64,000 nucleotides of DNA from Streptomyces lanatus (GTDB lineage Bacteria > Actinomycetota > Actinomycetes > Streptomycetales > Streptomycetaceae), in NCBI RefSeq assembly GCF_014655715.1, contig NZ_BNBM01000007.1:62001-126000 (forward strand). Reading direction: 5' to 3'. The translations under genes and the position numbers were made by a program. Shown here piece after piece: positions 25,916 through 34,239 of this stretch; the stretch's first letter is position 1; each line of letters starts with the position of its first letter. Below the pieces are notes generated by a model. That model was not told the origin of the DNA and made no database searches. It was given only the letters and a program-made list of their open reading frames with translations.

Positions 25916-26944
25916 ATGAGCAGTGAGTCCGAGCCCCGTCAGCCTTCCCCGGATTTCCGGCCGCACCGCGTGGTCGTCCTCGCGCTGGACGGTCTGCTCC
26001 CCTTCGAGCTGGGCATCCCGCACCGCATCTTCGGCCGCCCGAAGGACGCGCGCGGCCGGCACCTGTACGAGGTCGTCACCTGCTCGGTCCGGCCGCCCGG
26101 CCCGGTGCAGACCGACGCGGACTTCGCCATCCAGGTCGACCATGGACCAGAGGCGCTGGCCACCGCCGACACCGTGATCATCCCGGCGTCGTACGAACTC
26201 GGCCCGGTCTTCGAGGAGGGCGTGCTGACCGAGGAGCTGTCCGCCGCGCTCGCCCACCTCCGCCCCGGCACCCGCATCGCCTCCATCTGCACCGGCGTCT
26301 ACGTCCTCGCCGCGGCCGGCCGTCTGGACGGGCGCCCGGCGACCACGCACTGGGCCGACGCCGACCGCTTCCAGCGGCTCTTCCCGCGGATCAAGGTCGA
26401 CGCGGACGTGCTGTTCATCGACGACGGCGATGTGCTGACCTCGGCCGGGGTGGCCGCCGGTATCGACCTGTGCCTGCACATGGTGCGCCGTGACCACGGC
26501 ACGGCGATCGCCAACGACGTGGCCCGCCGCACGGTCGTACCGCCCCACCGGGACGGCGGTCAGGCCCAGTACATCCATCGCCCCGTCCCCGACCCGCAGC
26601 AGTCGTCCACGACCAACGCCCGCGCCTGGGCCCTGGGCCGCCTCCAGGAGCCCATCCAGCTGCGCGACATGGCCGACCAGGAGGCCATGTCGGTGCGCAC
26701 CTTCACCCGCCGCTTCCGTGAGGAGGTCGGCATCAGCCCCGGCCAGTGGCTCACCCAGCAACGCGTCGAACGCGCCCGCCACCTCCTGGAGTCCACCGAC
26801 CTCTCGGTCGACCAGGTGGCCAGGGAGGCGGGCTTCGGTACGGCACAGTCGATGCGGCAGCACCTGCAGGCGGTACTGGGGGTGACGCCGACGACGTATC
26901 GACGCACGTTTCGCCGGACGGCGGCGGGGGTTCGCGTCGCCTAG
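25916..26944 (+). CDS. GlxA-type transcriptional regulator (DJ-1/PfpI domain plus AraC HTH)
   Basis: A 342-residue regulator. Residues about 15-190 form a DJ-1/PfpI-like domain with the Cys elbow ASICTGVYVLAAAG. Residues about 235-335 form the AraC DNA-binding domain (MSVRTFTRRFREEVGISPGQWL; DLSVDQVAREAGFGTAQSMRQHL). Relatives govern catabolic or developmental genes, including AdpA-like regulators. The divergent MFS gene is the likely target. It has no TTA codon, unlike adpA. Confidence 0.9.
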   Translation: MSSESEPRQPSPDFRPHRVVVLALDGLLPFELGIPHRIFGRPKDARGRHLYEVVTCSVRPPGPVQTDADFAIQVDHGPEALATADTVIIPASYELGPVFEEGVLTEELSAALAHLRPGTRIASICTGVYVLAAAGRLDGRPATTHWADADRFQRLFPRIKVDADVLFIDDGDVLTSAGVAAGIDLCLHMVRRDHGTAIANDVARRTVVPPHRDGGQAQYIHRPVPDPQQSSTTNARAWALGRLQEPIQLRDMADQEAMSVRTFTRRFREEVGISPGQWLTQQRVERARHLLESTDLSVDQVAREAGFGTAQSMRQHLQAVLGVTPTTYRRTFRRTAAGVRVA

Positions 26945-27020
26945 CGGGCACGAGTGGACAGGGGCGTATTTGAACGTGTTCAATTAGCGGGACGCGAGGT
27001 CGCCGCTAGGGGGCATTGGC

Positions 27021-27191
27021 ATGGGTGCAGGCATCATCATCCTCATCCCGCTGTTCTTCCTCTACGCGCTGCTCATGGCGGCGTTCTGCATGCTCATCGC
27101 GTCGAGGACGTCCGAGCGGACGGGCTGGCTGATGTCGGTCCCCTTGATCTTCCTGCCCCTCGCCGTGCTGGTCGGCGTGCTGATTCCCTGA
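27021..27191 (+). CDS. small two-helix membrane protein
   Basis: A 56-residue protein. ATG at 27021 is preceded by GGGGG. Two hydrophobic helices (IIILIPLFFLYALLMAAFC and WLMSVPLIFLPLAVLVGVLI) flank a short polar turn (SRTSERTG). The stop lies 1 nt before the stop of the convergent flavin reductase gene. Codon bias and membrane pattern support a real gene. The function is unknown. Confidence 0.65.
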   Translation: MGAGIIILIPLFFLYALLMAAFCMLIASRTSERTGWLMSVPLIFLPLAVLVGVLIP

Positions 27192-27192
27192 C

Positions 27193-27813
27193 TCACGACG
27201 TCCTCAGAAATCGCCCCTTGTGGAACAGCAGCGGCGCCAAGTCCCCGTCCGTCGCCGCCCCCAAGGCATCCACCCGCCCGACGACGATGAGGTGGTCGCC
27301 GCCCGTGTGCACCGCGTGGACCGTGCAGTCGATCCACGCGACCGTGCCCGCGAGGCGGGGTGATCCCGACACGGGAGCCGAGTCGTACGGCACGTCCGTG
27401 AACTTGTCCGCCCCGCTCACGGCGAAGGCGCGGCACAACTCTCCCTGGTCGGCGCTCAGGACGTTCACGCAGAAGGCGCCCGCGCGGGCGATGCGGGGCC
27501 ATGTCGTGGACGTACGGCCGACCATGAAGGCGATCAGGGGTGGGTCGAGGGAGAGGGAGGAGAAGGACTGGCAGGCGAAGCCGGCGGGGCCGCTCTCGGA
27601 GGTGGTGGCGGGTGCCGTGATGACCGTGACGCCGGTCGCGAAGTTGCCGAGGACGCGGCGGAATTCGGTCTGGTCCACGGGGGCGCGCTCGTCCTCGCGG
27701 ACGCACCGCAGCTCCGGGCGCGGCAGCGCTTCGACGGGGGCCGGAGCCCCGGTCGACCTGAGATAACGGACGGCTGCGGCGGCCATCCCTGCGTGTCCCA
27801 TCACATTTCCCAT
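27193..27813 (-). CDS. flavin reductase family protein
   Basis: A 206-residue FMN-binding split-barrel protein. The core begins at FRRVLGNFATGVTVIT with the family motif FACQSFSSLSLDPPL. Such proteins supply reduced flavin to two-component monooxygenases (HpaC/HsaB-like). No partner oxygenase is encoded in the window. An N-terminal extension of about 55 residues is unusual. ATG at 27813 lies 5 nt from the operator at 27819 and has no ribosome site, so translation may be leaderless or start at a later Met. Confidence 0.82.
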   Translation of the reverse strand: MGNVMGHAGMAAAAVRYLRSTGAPAPVEALPRPELRCVREDERAPVDQTEFRRVLGNFATGVTVITAPATTSESGPAGFACQSFSSLSLDPPLIAFMVGRTSTTWPRIARAGAFCVNVLSADQGELCRAFAVSGADKFTDVPYDSAPVSGSPRLAGTVAWIDCTVHAVHTGGDHLIVVGRVDALGAATDGDLAPLLFHKGRFLRTS

Positions 27814-27818
27814 TGAAG

Positions 27819-27833
27819 CTGACGGAGTGTCAG
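27819..27833. promoter_or_regulatory. TetR-type operator candidate 5 (CTGACG GAG TGTCAG)
   Basis: One mismatch from consensus. It lies in the 29-nt gap between the enoyl-CoA hydratase stop and the flavin reductase start, so it gives the flavin reductase gene its own controlled promoter within the leftward cluster. Confidence 0.75.
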
Positions 27834-27842
27834 ATGGGAAGG

Positions 27843-28700
27843 TCAGCGGCCCCGGTATTCGGGGCTGCGCCGCTCCACGAAGCTGGTCACGCCCTCCCGC
27901 GCGTCCTGCGTCGTCATGTTGATCTCCTGCGCGGCCGCCTCCGCCGCGAAGGCGGTGGTCCGGTCGGAGTCGAGGGAGGCGTTCACCAGCTGCTTGGTGA
28001 GGGCCAGGGCGCGGGTCGGCCCGGTGGCGAGGCGCTCGGCCCACGCACGGGCCGTCTTGTCCAACTCCCCGTCCGGGACCACCCGGTTGACCAGCCCCAT
28101 CCGCTCAGCGTCCGAGGCCGTCAGCGCGTCGCCGAAGAACATCAGCTCCTTCGTCCGCTGGAGGCCGATGAGACGGGGGAGGAGGTACGCGCCGCCGCCG
28201 TCGGGGACGAGGCCGCGTCGTACGAACACCTCGATGAACCTCGCCGACTCCGCCGCCAGTACGAGATCGCAGGCGAACGCCAGATGCGCGCCGAGCCCGG
28301 CCGCCGTGCCGTTCACCGCGGCGATCACCGGCTTCTCGCAGTCGAGGACGGAGGCGATGAGGCGCTGGGCGCCGAGGCGGATGGTGCGGGCGACGTCGCC
28401 GGGGACGCGGTCGGCGCCGGACGCCGTCCCCCGCAGGTCCGCGCCCGAGCAGAAGCCACGGCCCGTGCCGGTCAGTACGACGGCCCGTACGCCGGGGTCC
28501 GCGGAGGCCTCGGCGAGGAGTTGGATGATGCGTTCTCGCTGGTCAGGGGTGATGGCGTTGAGGGCTTCGGGGCGGTTGAGGGTGATGCGGCGGACCTGAT
28601 TGTCAGTGGCGTGCTGTACCAATGAATCCACGGGATCGACGCCGCTTCCGGGCGGCACACGGGGGGAATCGGGCATGTTCACTTCACCATTGGCGGTCAT
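27843..28700 (-). CDS. enoyl-CoA hydratase/isomerase family protein
   Basis: A 285-residue crotonase-fold enzyme. The oxyanion motif region is GRGFCSGADLRG and the second is VNGTAAGLGAHLAFACDLV, followed by RRGLVPDGGGAYLLPRLIG. It would hydrate a 2-enoyl-CoA. The start is 1 nt after the stop of the NDP-forming synthetase gene, so the two form one operon under the tandem operators at 30.96 kb. Confidence 0.88.
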   Translation of the reverse strand: MTANGEVNMPDSPRVPPGSGVDPVDSLVQHATDNQVRRITLNRPEALNAITPDQRERIIQLLAEASADPGVRAVVLTGTGRGFCSGADLRGTASGADRVPGDVARTIRLGAQRLIASVLDCEKPVIAAVNGTAAGLGAHLAFACDLVLAAESARFIEVFVRRGLVPDGGGAYLLPRLIGLQRTKELMFFGDALTASDAERMGLVNRVVPDGELDKTARAWAERLATGPTRALALTKQLVNASLDSDRTTAFAAEAAAQEINMTTQDAREGVTSFVERRSPEYRGR

Positions 28701-28701
28701 C

Positions 28702-30927
28702 TCAGCGGCACACCGCCAGCGCGTCCAGCGCCACCGCGCCCTGCCCCCTGGGCAGCACCATCAGCGGATTGATGTCGAGTTCCGCGAGCTCGCCCCCGAG
28801 TTCCAGCACCATGCGCTGCACCCGCAGGACGACTTCCACGAGCGCGTCCAGGTCCGCGGGGGGCCGCCCCCTGACCCCGTCGAAGAGGGCCCGCCCGCGC
28901 AGTTCGGCACACATGTCCCGGGCCTGCTCCTCACCGAAGGGCGGCACACGTACGGCGGTGTCGTTCAGCACCTCCACCAGCACCCCGCCCAGCCCGACCG
29001 TCACCGTCGGTCCGAAGAGCTCGTCGTGCGCGGTGCCCACCACCATCTCGACGCCCCGCTCGACCATCTGGCAGACCAGCACACCGTCCAGGGAGACATC
29101 CTCGTAGCGGGCGATGTCGGTCAACCCACGGTAGGCGTCGCGGACCTGGCTGGCCGAGGTCAGCCCGATCTTGACCAGGCCGAGCTCGGTCTTGTGCGCG
29201 ATCCGGGCGCCGGACGCCTTCATCACCACCGGGTAGCCCACCAGCCCCGCCGCCCGTACGGCCGCTGCAGCGCTGGTCACCAACTGCTCGCGCGGGACAC
29301 GGATGCCGTACGCCCGCAGCAGCTGCTTCGCCGCATGCTCGCTCAGCTGCTGGCCGGGGCGCATCAGCGCCTGCGCCTTGCGGTAGGAGGGCGAAGGGGT
29401 GCGCGGGGCCTCGTCGAAGGGGGAGCGGTAGCCGGCGACGAAGCGGTGGTGGTCGAGGTAGGCGCGGACGGCGGTGATGCAGTTCGCGACCGTGCGGAAG
29501 GTGGCCACGCGCGAGGAGCCGAGCAGGACCTCGCGGTAGGCCGGCTCGGTGCCGACCGGCGAACCCCACACCACACAGACCAGCTTGTCCGTGCGCTCGG
29601 CGGCGTCCACCAGGTCCTGGACCAGCCGGTCGCTGAGGGGCGGGAATGGCCCGGTGATCGGGCAGATGAGCACCCCGACCTCGGGATCGTCGAGGATCGC
29701 GTCGATGATCTTCCGGCCGCGCCAGTCGCCCACGGGATGACCGCCGTTGTCGACCGGGTTCGCCACGCTCAGGTACTCGGGTATCCACTGGTGCAGCTCG
29801 GCCTGCCTGGCCTCCGACAGCGCGGGCAGCCGCAGTCCGGCCTCGGTCGCCAGATCCGCGAAGTGCGCGCCCGTGCCGCCCGAGATCGAATAGACGACGA
29901 CACCGTCGGCGCGGGGCGGCCGTGCGCGGGCCAACAGGGCTGCGGTGTCCTGGAGTTCGTCCAGGCCGTCCACCCGGATCACTCCGTACTGGCGCATCGC
30001 CGCGTCCACCACCGCGTCGGCGCCGGTCAGCTTGCCGGTGTGTGAGGCGGCCGTGCGGGCGCCGGTCTCGGTGCGGCCCACTTTGACCGCGACGACCGGG
30101 ACACCGCGGCGGGCCGCGCGGTCGGCGGCGAGCAGGAAGGCCCGGCCGTCCTTGAGGCCCTCGACGTAGCAGGCGATGGCGCCCACCTCGGGCCGCTCGG
30201 CGAAGTAGGAGATGAAGTCGGCGGTCTCCAGGTCGGCCTCGTTACCGGTCGGCGCCCAGTGGGAGAGGCGGATGCCGAGCTCCTGGAGGGCGAACACGGG
30301 GCGGCCCTGGTGGCCGGACTGGGTGATGAGCGCGATCGCGGGCCCGTCGAGGTCGTCCCGGAAGTGCTCGAAGGCATTGAGGTTGGTGTTCGGGCCCAGC
30401 AGCCGCATGCCGGAGCGTTCCACGGCGGCGGTGAGCCGGTCCTGTGCGGCGGCGCCCTCCTCGCCGGTCTCGGCGAACCCGGAGGCGAAGACGACGGCGA
30501 ACTTCACCTTGGTCTCGGCCAGTTCCTCGATCACTGGAAGGGGATCGGCGACAAGCAGCACGGCGAGATCGACCTGCTCGGGCAGGTCGGCGACGGAGGG
30601 AGAGCAGGGGATGCCGAAGACGGACGTACGGCTCGGATGCACCGGGTGGAGCCGGGCGCCGACCCGTTCGGACCAGGCGATCAGCTGGCGGGTGACCCCG
30701 GTGTTGGGGCGGCCCTCGGCGTCCGAGGCGCCGATCACCGCGACCGACTCCGGCCGGAAGAGGCGGTCCAGATCGGGCACGTCGGAGTACAGGGCACGGC
30801 CGCTGACGTCGAGATCGTCGACCTCGGCGGGCCGGCCGTGGACGGCGGGCCCGGGTTGCTCGCCACAGGCGATGACCCGGGCCCGGCGGGAGTCGGTGGT
30901 GAGGGTGCCGTGGGTTGATCCAAGCAT
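28702..30927 (-). CDS. acyl-CoA synthetase (NDP-forming), fused alpha-beta chain
   Basis: A 741-residue enzyme of the acetate-CoA ligase (ADP-forming)/PatZ-like superfamily. The CoA-binding domain starts near 50 (LFRPESVAVIGASDAEG). Succinyl-CoA-synthetase-like domains carry TAASHTGKLTGADAV, with the probable phospho-His. The C-terminal ATP-grasp domain begins LLRAYGIRVPREQL and includes PVVMKASGARIAHKTELGLV. It lacks a GNAT domain, so it is an enzyme rather than a Pat-type acetyltransferase. It makes an acyl-CoA at the cost of one NTP to NDP. CAGGAG lies 11 nt before the ATG. Confidence 0.9.
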   Translation of the reverse strand: MLGSTHGTLTTDSRRARVIACGEQPGPAVHGRPAEVDDLDVSGRALYSDVPDLDRLFRPESVAVIGASDAEGRPNTGVTRQLIAWSERVGARLHPVHPSRTSVFGIPCSPSVADLPEQVDLAVLLVADPLPVIEELAETKVKFAVVFASGFAETGEEGAAAQDRLTAAVERSGMRLLGPNTNLNAFEHFRDDLDGPAIALITQSGHQGRPVFALQELGIRLSHWAPTGNEADLETADFISYFAERPEVGAIACYVEGLKDGRAFLLAADRAARRGVPVVAVKVGRTETGARTAASHTGKLTGADAVVDAAMRQYGVIRVDGLDELQDTAALLARARPPRADGVVVYSISGGTGAHFADLATEAGLRLPALSEARQAELHQWIPEYLSVANPVDNGGHPVGDWRGRKIIDAILDDPEVGVLICPITGPFPPLSDRLVQDLVDAAERTDKLVCVVWGSPVGTEPAYREVLLGSSRVATFRTVANCITAVRAYLDHHRFVAGYRSPFDEAPRTPSPSYRKAQALMRPGQQLSEHAAKQLLRAYGIRVPREQLVTSAAAAVRAAGLVGYPVVMKASGARIAHKTELGLVKIGLTSASQVRDAYRGLTDIARYEDVSLDGVLVCQMVERGVEMVVGTAHDELFGPTVTVGLGGVLVEVLNDTAVRVPPFGEEQARDMCAELRGRALFDGVRGRPPADLDALVEVVLRVQRMVLELGGELAELDINPLMVLPRGQGAVALDALAVCR

Positions 30928-30959
30928 CGGTCCGCCCGCTCCTGTGTGACAGCGATTAA

Positions 30960-30974
30960 CTGACGCAGTGTCAG
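30960..30974. promoter_or_regulatory. TetR-type operator candidate 6 (CTGACG CAG TGTCAG)
   Basis: One mismatch from consensus, flanked by AT-rich GATTAA and ATTAAAG. The first of two tandem copies upstream of the NDP-forming synthetase operon, 32 nt before the ATG. Confidence 0.78.
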
Positions 30975-30984
30975 ATTAAAGGAA

Positions 30985-30999
30985 CTGACGCTGTGTCAG
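30985..30999. promoter_or_regulatory. TetR-type operator candidate 7 (CTGACG CTG TGTCAG)
   Basis: The second tandem copy, 25 bp centre-to-centre from candidate 6. The pair overlaps the region where the leftward promoter should lie. The other neighbour ends here (amine oxidase, same strand), so both copies serve the synthetase operon. Confidence 0.78.
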
Positions 31000-31059
31000 G
31001 AACGGTCGTGCACGCAAAGTTGGCGGAGCGGGGTCGGCCTACTGCCTGGCGGGCGCGGC

Positions 31060-32580
31060 TCACAGCACCGCCAGCACCTCCTTCGCCACCCGCTCACCCG
31101 ACCGCACCGCCCCGTCCATGAAGCCCATCCAGTACGTGGAGGTCTCCGTTCCGGCCCAGTGGATACCGCCGACCGGCGCGCGCAGGGCGGGCCCGTACTG
31201 GGTCAGGACACCGGGTGCGGCGATGGAGACGGGGCCGCCGCGGGTGTAGGCCTCGTTGTTCCAGCGTTGCAGGACGAAGGAGGTGGGGGAGGCCGCTTTC
31301 GCGCCGAAGTAGGTCGTGTAGTCCTTCAGCACGGCCGCCCGCACCTCCGCCTCGCTCGCTGCGTCCAGCTTCCGGGCCTCGTCGGCCTCGATGAAGCCCA
31401 TCAGGGCGCCATAGGAGGCGTCGGGCGGGGAGTTGTCGAAGGTGGAGCTGATCACGCCGGTGTCGCTGACGACCTGACCGTTGAGTCCGTCGGCACGCCA
31501 GAAGGGGGTGTCGTAGATGGCGATGGCCTTGCCGACCGAGGCCATCGGCAGACGCTGGGTGAGCTGGTCGCGGGCGGCCGGGAGGAGGGGGTCGTAGGTG
31601 ATACGGGCCGCGAGGGGCGGGGGCAGGGCGACGACGACCCGCCGGGCGTTGACGGTGATGCCGTCGGCCGTGACGGCGTAGGTGCCGCCGGACCTGGTGA
31701 TCGTATGCACCGGGGCGTTCAGCACCACCCGGTCGCCGAGGGTGGCCGCGAGCTTGATCGGCACCAGTTGGGAGCCGCCGACGAAGCGCAGTTCCTGGGC
31801 GCCGTTCGCGGTCTCGGTGAGGCGCTCCAGGGTGCCGGGGTTGGCGGCGTTGCCGGCGGCGGCGATGTAGAAGAGGACGAACAGGAGGGAGAGTTCGCGG
31901 GGTTCGGCCGAGAAGATCGACGTACAGGCCACGTCGAAGAGGAACTTGGCGGACGGGATGACGGCGTTGGCGCGCAGCCAGCTCTCGAAGGTCTGCCGGT
32001 CCCATTCATCGGCCTTGGGGGCGGTCCAGGGCGCGTCGACCGGGATCTGCTTTGCCAGGTCGTCGAGGGTGGCCTGCACGATCGCGGCGTTGGCGAGCCC
32101 GGCGGCGTCGATCGGCGGGACCGAGCCGAGGATGCCGTCGGTGGCGTAGGGGGTCTTCTTGCCGTCCTTGTAGAGAAGGTTGTTGCCGGAGTTGTAGGTG
32201 CTGAAGGTCGCCACGCCGAGGGAGTCGGCGAGGGCCCGGATGCGGTCCTGGGTGGGGCCGATGAACTCGCCCCCGCCCTCGGTGACACCGCCGCCCGGAA
32301 GGCTGAGCCCCATCACCCGGCCGCCGACGCGGTCGCGGGCCTCCAGGACGACGACCGACTTCCCGGCGGCGACCAGATCGCGCGCCGCGGTGAGCCCGGC
32401 CAGTCCGGCACCGACGATGGCTACGTCGACGTCGCGTTTCGCCGCGGCCGAGGCGGTGCCCGCGCTGGTGGCGGTGAGGGCCGCGGCACCGACGGCTGCG
32501 GCCGTGCCGCCTATGAGAGAGCGTCGGGAGAGACGAGAAGGGAGGGAGTGCTGGGGGGAGTGCTGTCTTTCACTTGCCAC
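31060..32580 (-). CDS. Tat-exported flavin amine oxidase
   Basis: A 506-residue FAD enzyme. The twin-arginine signal is LSRRSLIGG with a following hydrophobic segment and ASA-A cleavage site. The FAD-binding GxGxxG is VAIVGAGLAGLTAARDL, then VLEARDRVGGRV. The C-terminal FAD contact region is GGIHWAGTETSTYWMGFMDGA. It would oxidise amines or amino acids outside the cell, giving aldehyde, ammonia and peroxide. GTG at 32580 has GGAGG 7 nt upstream. The frame continues upstream but only over the shadow of the next gene. No operator copy is present. Confidence 0.9.
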   Translation of the reverse strand: MASERQHSPQHSLPSRLSRRSLIGGTAAAVGAAALTATSAGTASAAAKRDVDVAIVGAGLAGLTAARDLVAAGKSVVVLEARDRVGGRVMGLSLPGGGVTEGGGEFIGPTQDRIRALADSLGVATFSTYNSGNNLLYKDGKKTPYATDGILGSVPPIDAAGLANAAIVQATLDDLAKQIPVDAPWTAPKADEWDRQTFESWLRANAVIPSAKFLFDVACTSIFSAEPRELSLLFVLFYIAAAGNAANPGTLERLTETANGAQELRFVGGSQLVPIKLAATLGDRVVLNAPVHTITRSGGTYAVTADGITVNARRVVVALPPPLAARITYDPLLPAARDQLTQRLPMASVGKAIAIYDTPFWRADGLNGQVVSDTGVISSTFDNSPPDASYGALMGFIEADEARKLDAASEAEVRAAVLKDYTTYFGAKAASPTSFVLQRWNNEAYTRGGPVSIAAPGVLTQYGPALRAPVGGIHWAGTETSTYWMGFMDGAVRSGERVAKEVLAVL

Positions 32581-32723
32581 GTGCGTCCTCCGTCGGGCGA
32601 GAGGGTGGAGCGGGAAAGTTGAACAGTGCTCACATTCTGGCCCCGCACGGCAGCGCAGTACAGCACTCCCGTCACAACTGACTCGGAAGTAACAGGGGAG
32701 GTGTGGAAAGGAGTTGAGGGTGG

Positions 32724-33926
32724 TTACGTCACCGGCAGGCGTGAGACCTGGCGGCCGGGCGTGCGGTCGCCGGTGATGGCCTTGGCTATCTTCCGGGCGT
32801 CGATCGCCATCTCGCGCAGGTTGCCGCTGATGGGGTTGGTGAAGCCGGTGAAGTAGAGGCCGGGGGCCTGAGCAGGGGTGCGGGCACCCTGGACGACCGG
32901 TCTGCCGTGCTCGTCGAGGACGTCGAGGTGGCCGACGAGGTCCTCCAGGGCGCGGACGTATCCGGTGGCGGCTATGACGACGTCGGGTGAGACGAGGGTG
33001 CCGTCGGTGAGGCGGACCTTGCCCTGCTCGAAGGCCTCGACGGCGGCCACGATCTCGATCCGCCCCTTGCGGACGGCGTCGATGAGGCCGACGTCGAGCA
33101 CCGGGATCGCGCCGTCCTTGACCCGGCTGTAGAGCCCGGTGTCGGGGCGCGGCAGCCCCTGCTCCGACAGGTCCGGCACGCTGAGCCTGGCCATGGGTCT
33201 GGCGAGCCGGTCGACGAGCCGGACCGGCAGCCGGCGTACCAGGATGCTGGTGAACTGGGCGGCCCACCCGGCGGTGGAGCGGCGCACGATGTGCGGGGTG
33301 GTGCGGACGGACAGCCGTACCCGGGAGGCCCCGCCCTCGACGAGGTCCACGGCGATCTCGGCGCCGGTGTTGCCGATGCCGACGACGAGGACGTCGCGGC
33401 CGGTGTGGGGCGCGGGGGTGCGGTACTCGCCGGCGTGCAGGAACTCGCCGGTGTAGGTGTCCCGTCCGGGCCAGTCCGGGATGCGCGGGGTGTGGTTGTG
33501 CCCGGTGGCGACGACGACCGCGGCGCCGGTCAGCTCCCGTCCGCCGGTGGCGCGCAGCAGCCAGCCGGAGCCGTCCGGCGCGGGCTCGACCCGGGACACC
33601 TCGACGCCGGTGACGACCTCCAGGTCGTGGACCTCGGCGTACTTCTCCAGGTACCGCACGACGTCGGCACGGGCCACCCAGCGTCCGAAGCGGCGGGGCA
33701 TCGGCAGTCCGGGCAGGCCCGACAGCCGCCGGGTGGTGTGCAGATGGAGCCGGTCGTAGTGCCGCCGCCAGGAGGCCCCGACGCGGTCCGACTTCTCCAG
33801 CACGACGGCACGCAGTCCCTGGGCGCGCAGGGCGTAGGCGACGGAGAGTCCGCCGGGGCCGCCGCCTATGACGTAGACGGGGCGGTCCGCGGTGGGTTGG
33901 TGCGGGGGCTGGGAGGTGTCGGCCAT
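32724..33926 (-). CDS. flavin-containing monooxygenase-like NAD(P)/FAD oxidoreductase
   Basis: A 400-residue two-dinucleotide-binding enzyme. The FAD site is YVIGGGPGGLSVAYAL near residue 20 and the NADP site is VVGIGNTGAEIAVDL near residue 190. The AATGY segment before the C-terminus (VVIAATGYVRALEDL) is typical of flavin monooxygenases. It may hydroxylate or N-oxidise a small substrate. The start is placed at ATG 33926 (MADTSQPPH), since upstream codons read as non-coding. Same strand as the amine oxidase, 143 nt apart, so likely separate transcription. Confidence 0.85.
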   Translation of the reverse strand: MADTSQPPHQPTADRPVYVIGGGPGGLSVAYALRAQGLRAVVLEKSDRVGASWRRHYDRLHLHTTRRLSGLPGLPMPRRFGRWVARADVVRYLEKYAEVHDLEVVTGVEVSRVEPAPDGSGWLLRATGGRELTGAAVVVATGHNHTPRIPDWPGRDTYTGEFLHAGEYRTPAPHTGRDVLVVGIGNTGAEIAVDLVEGGASRVRLSVRTTPHIVRRSTAGWAAQFTSILVRRLPVRLVDRLARPMARLSVPDLSEQGLPRPDTGLYSRVKDGAIPVLDVGLIDAVRKGRIEIVAAVEAFEQGKVRLTDGTLVSPDVVIAATGYVRALEDLVGHLDVLDEHGRPVVQGARTPAQAPGLYFTGFTNPISGNLREMAIDARKIAKAITGDRTPGRQVSRLPVT

Positions 33927-34239
33927 GGTCGGGAGCGTAATCACGCAGCTGGTTGATGGGTCTCGGTCAAGCCCGGAATTGGTTGCGGATCGATCACGGC
34001 TGTAGGAGGGGTGGGTGGGGTCTGTGACGTAGGTCTCCTGGTTGTGGGGGTGAGGTGGACTTGGGGCGGGTCCGGACATGGCGGGACCGTGTGCCCTCGC
34101 AGTCGGGCAGGGCCGGGGCCCGTCTGCCGGATATGGCACGACGCCGAGTCCCGCGTGTGTGGCGGGAACTCGGCGTCGTGCGGGCGGGGGCCGGAGTCAT
34201 GACGGGAGACCGGTACCGCGCTCTCGGGCGGGCGCCCGG
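33927..34239. other. intergenic region with a stem-loop
   Basis: About 310 nt between the monooxygenase start and the esterase stop. Apart from the hairpin at 34136-34181 I see no gene. The promoter of the monooxygenase gene should lie at 33930-34000, but no clear boxes are visible. Confidence 0.5.
34136..34181 (-). terminator. strong stem-loop downstream of the esterase gene
   Basis: GCACGACGCCGAGT-CCCGC and GGCGGGA-ACTCGGCGTCGTGC form a stem of about 19 bp with one bulge and a short loop. It lies 59 nt beyond the esterase stop on the minus strand. There is no U run, but the position fits a transcription terminator. Confidence 0.72.
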
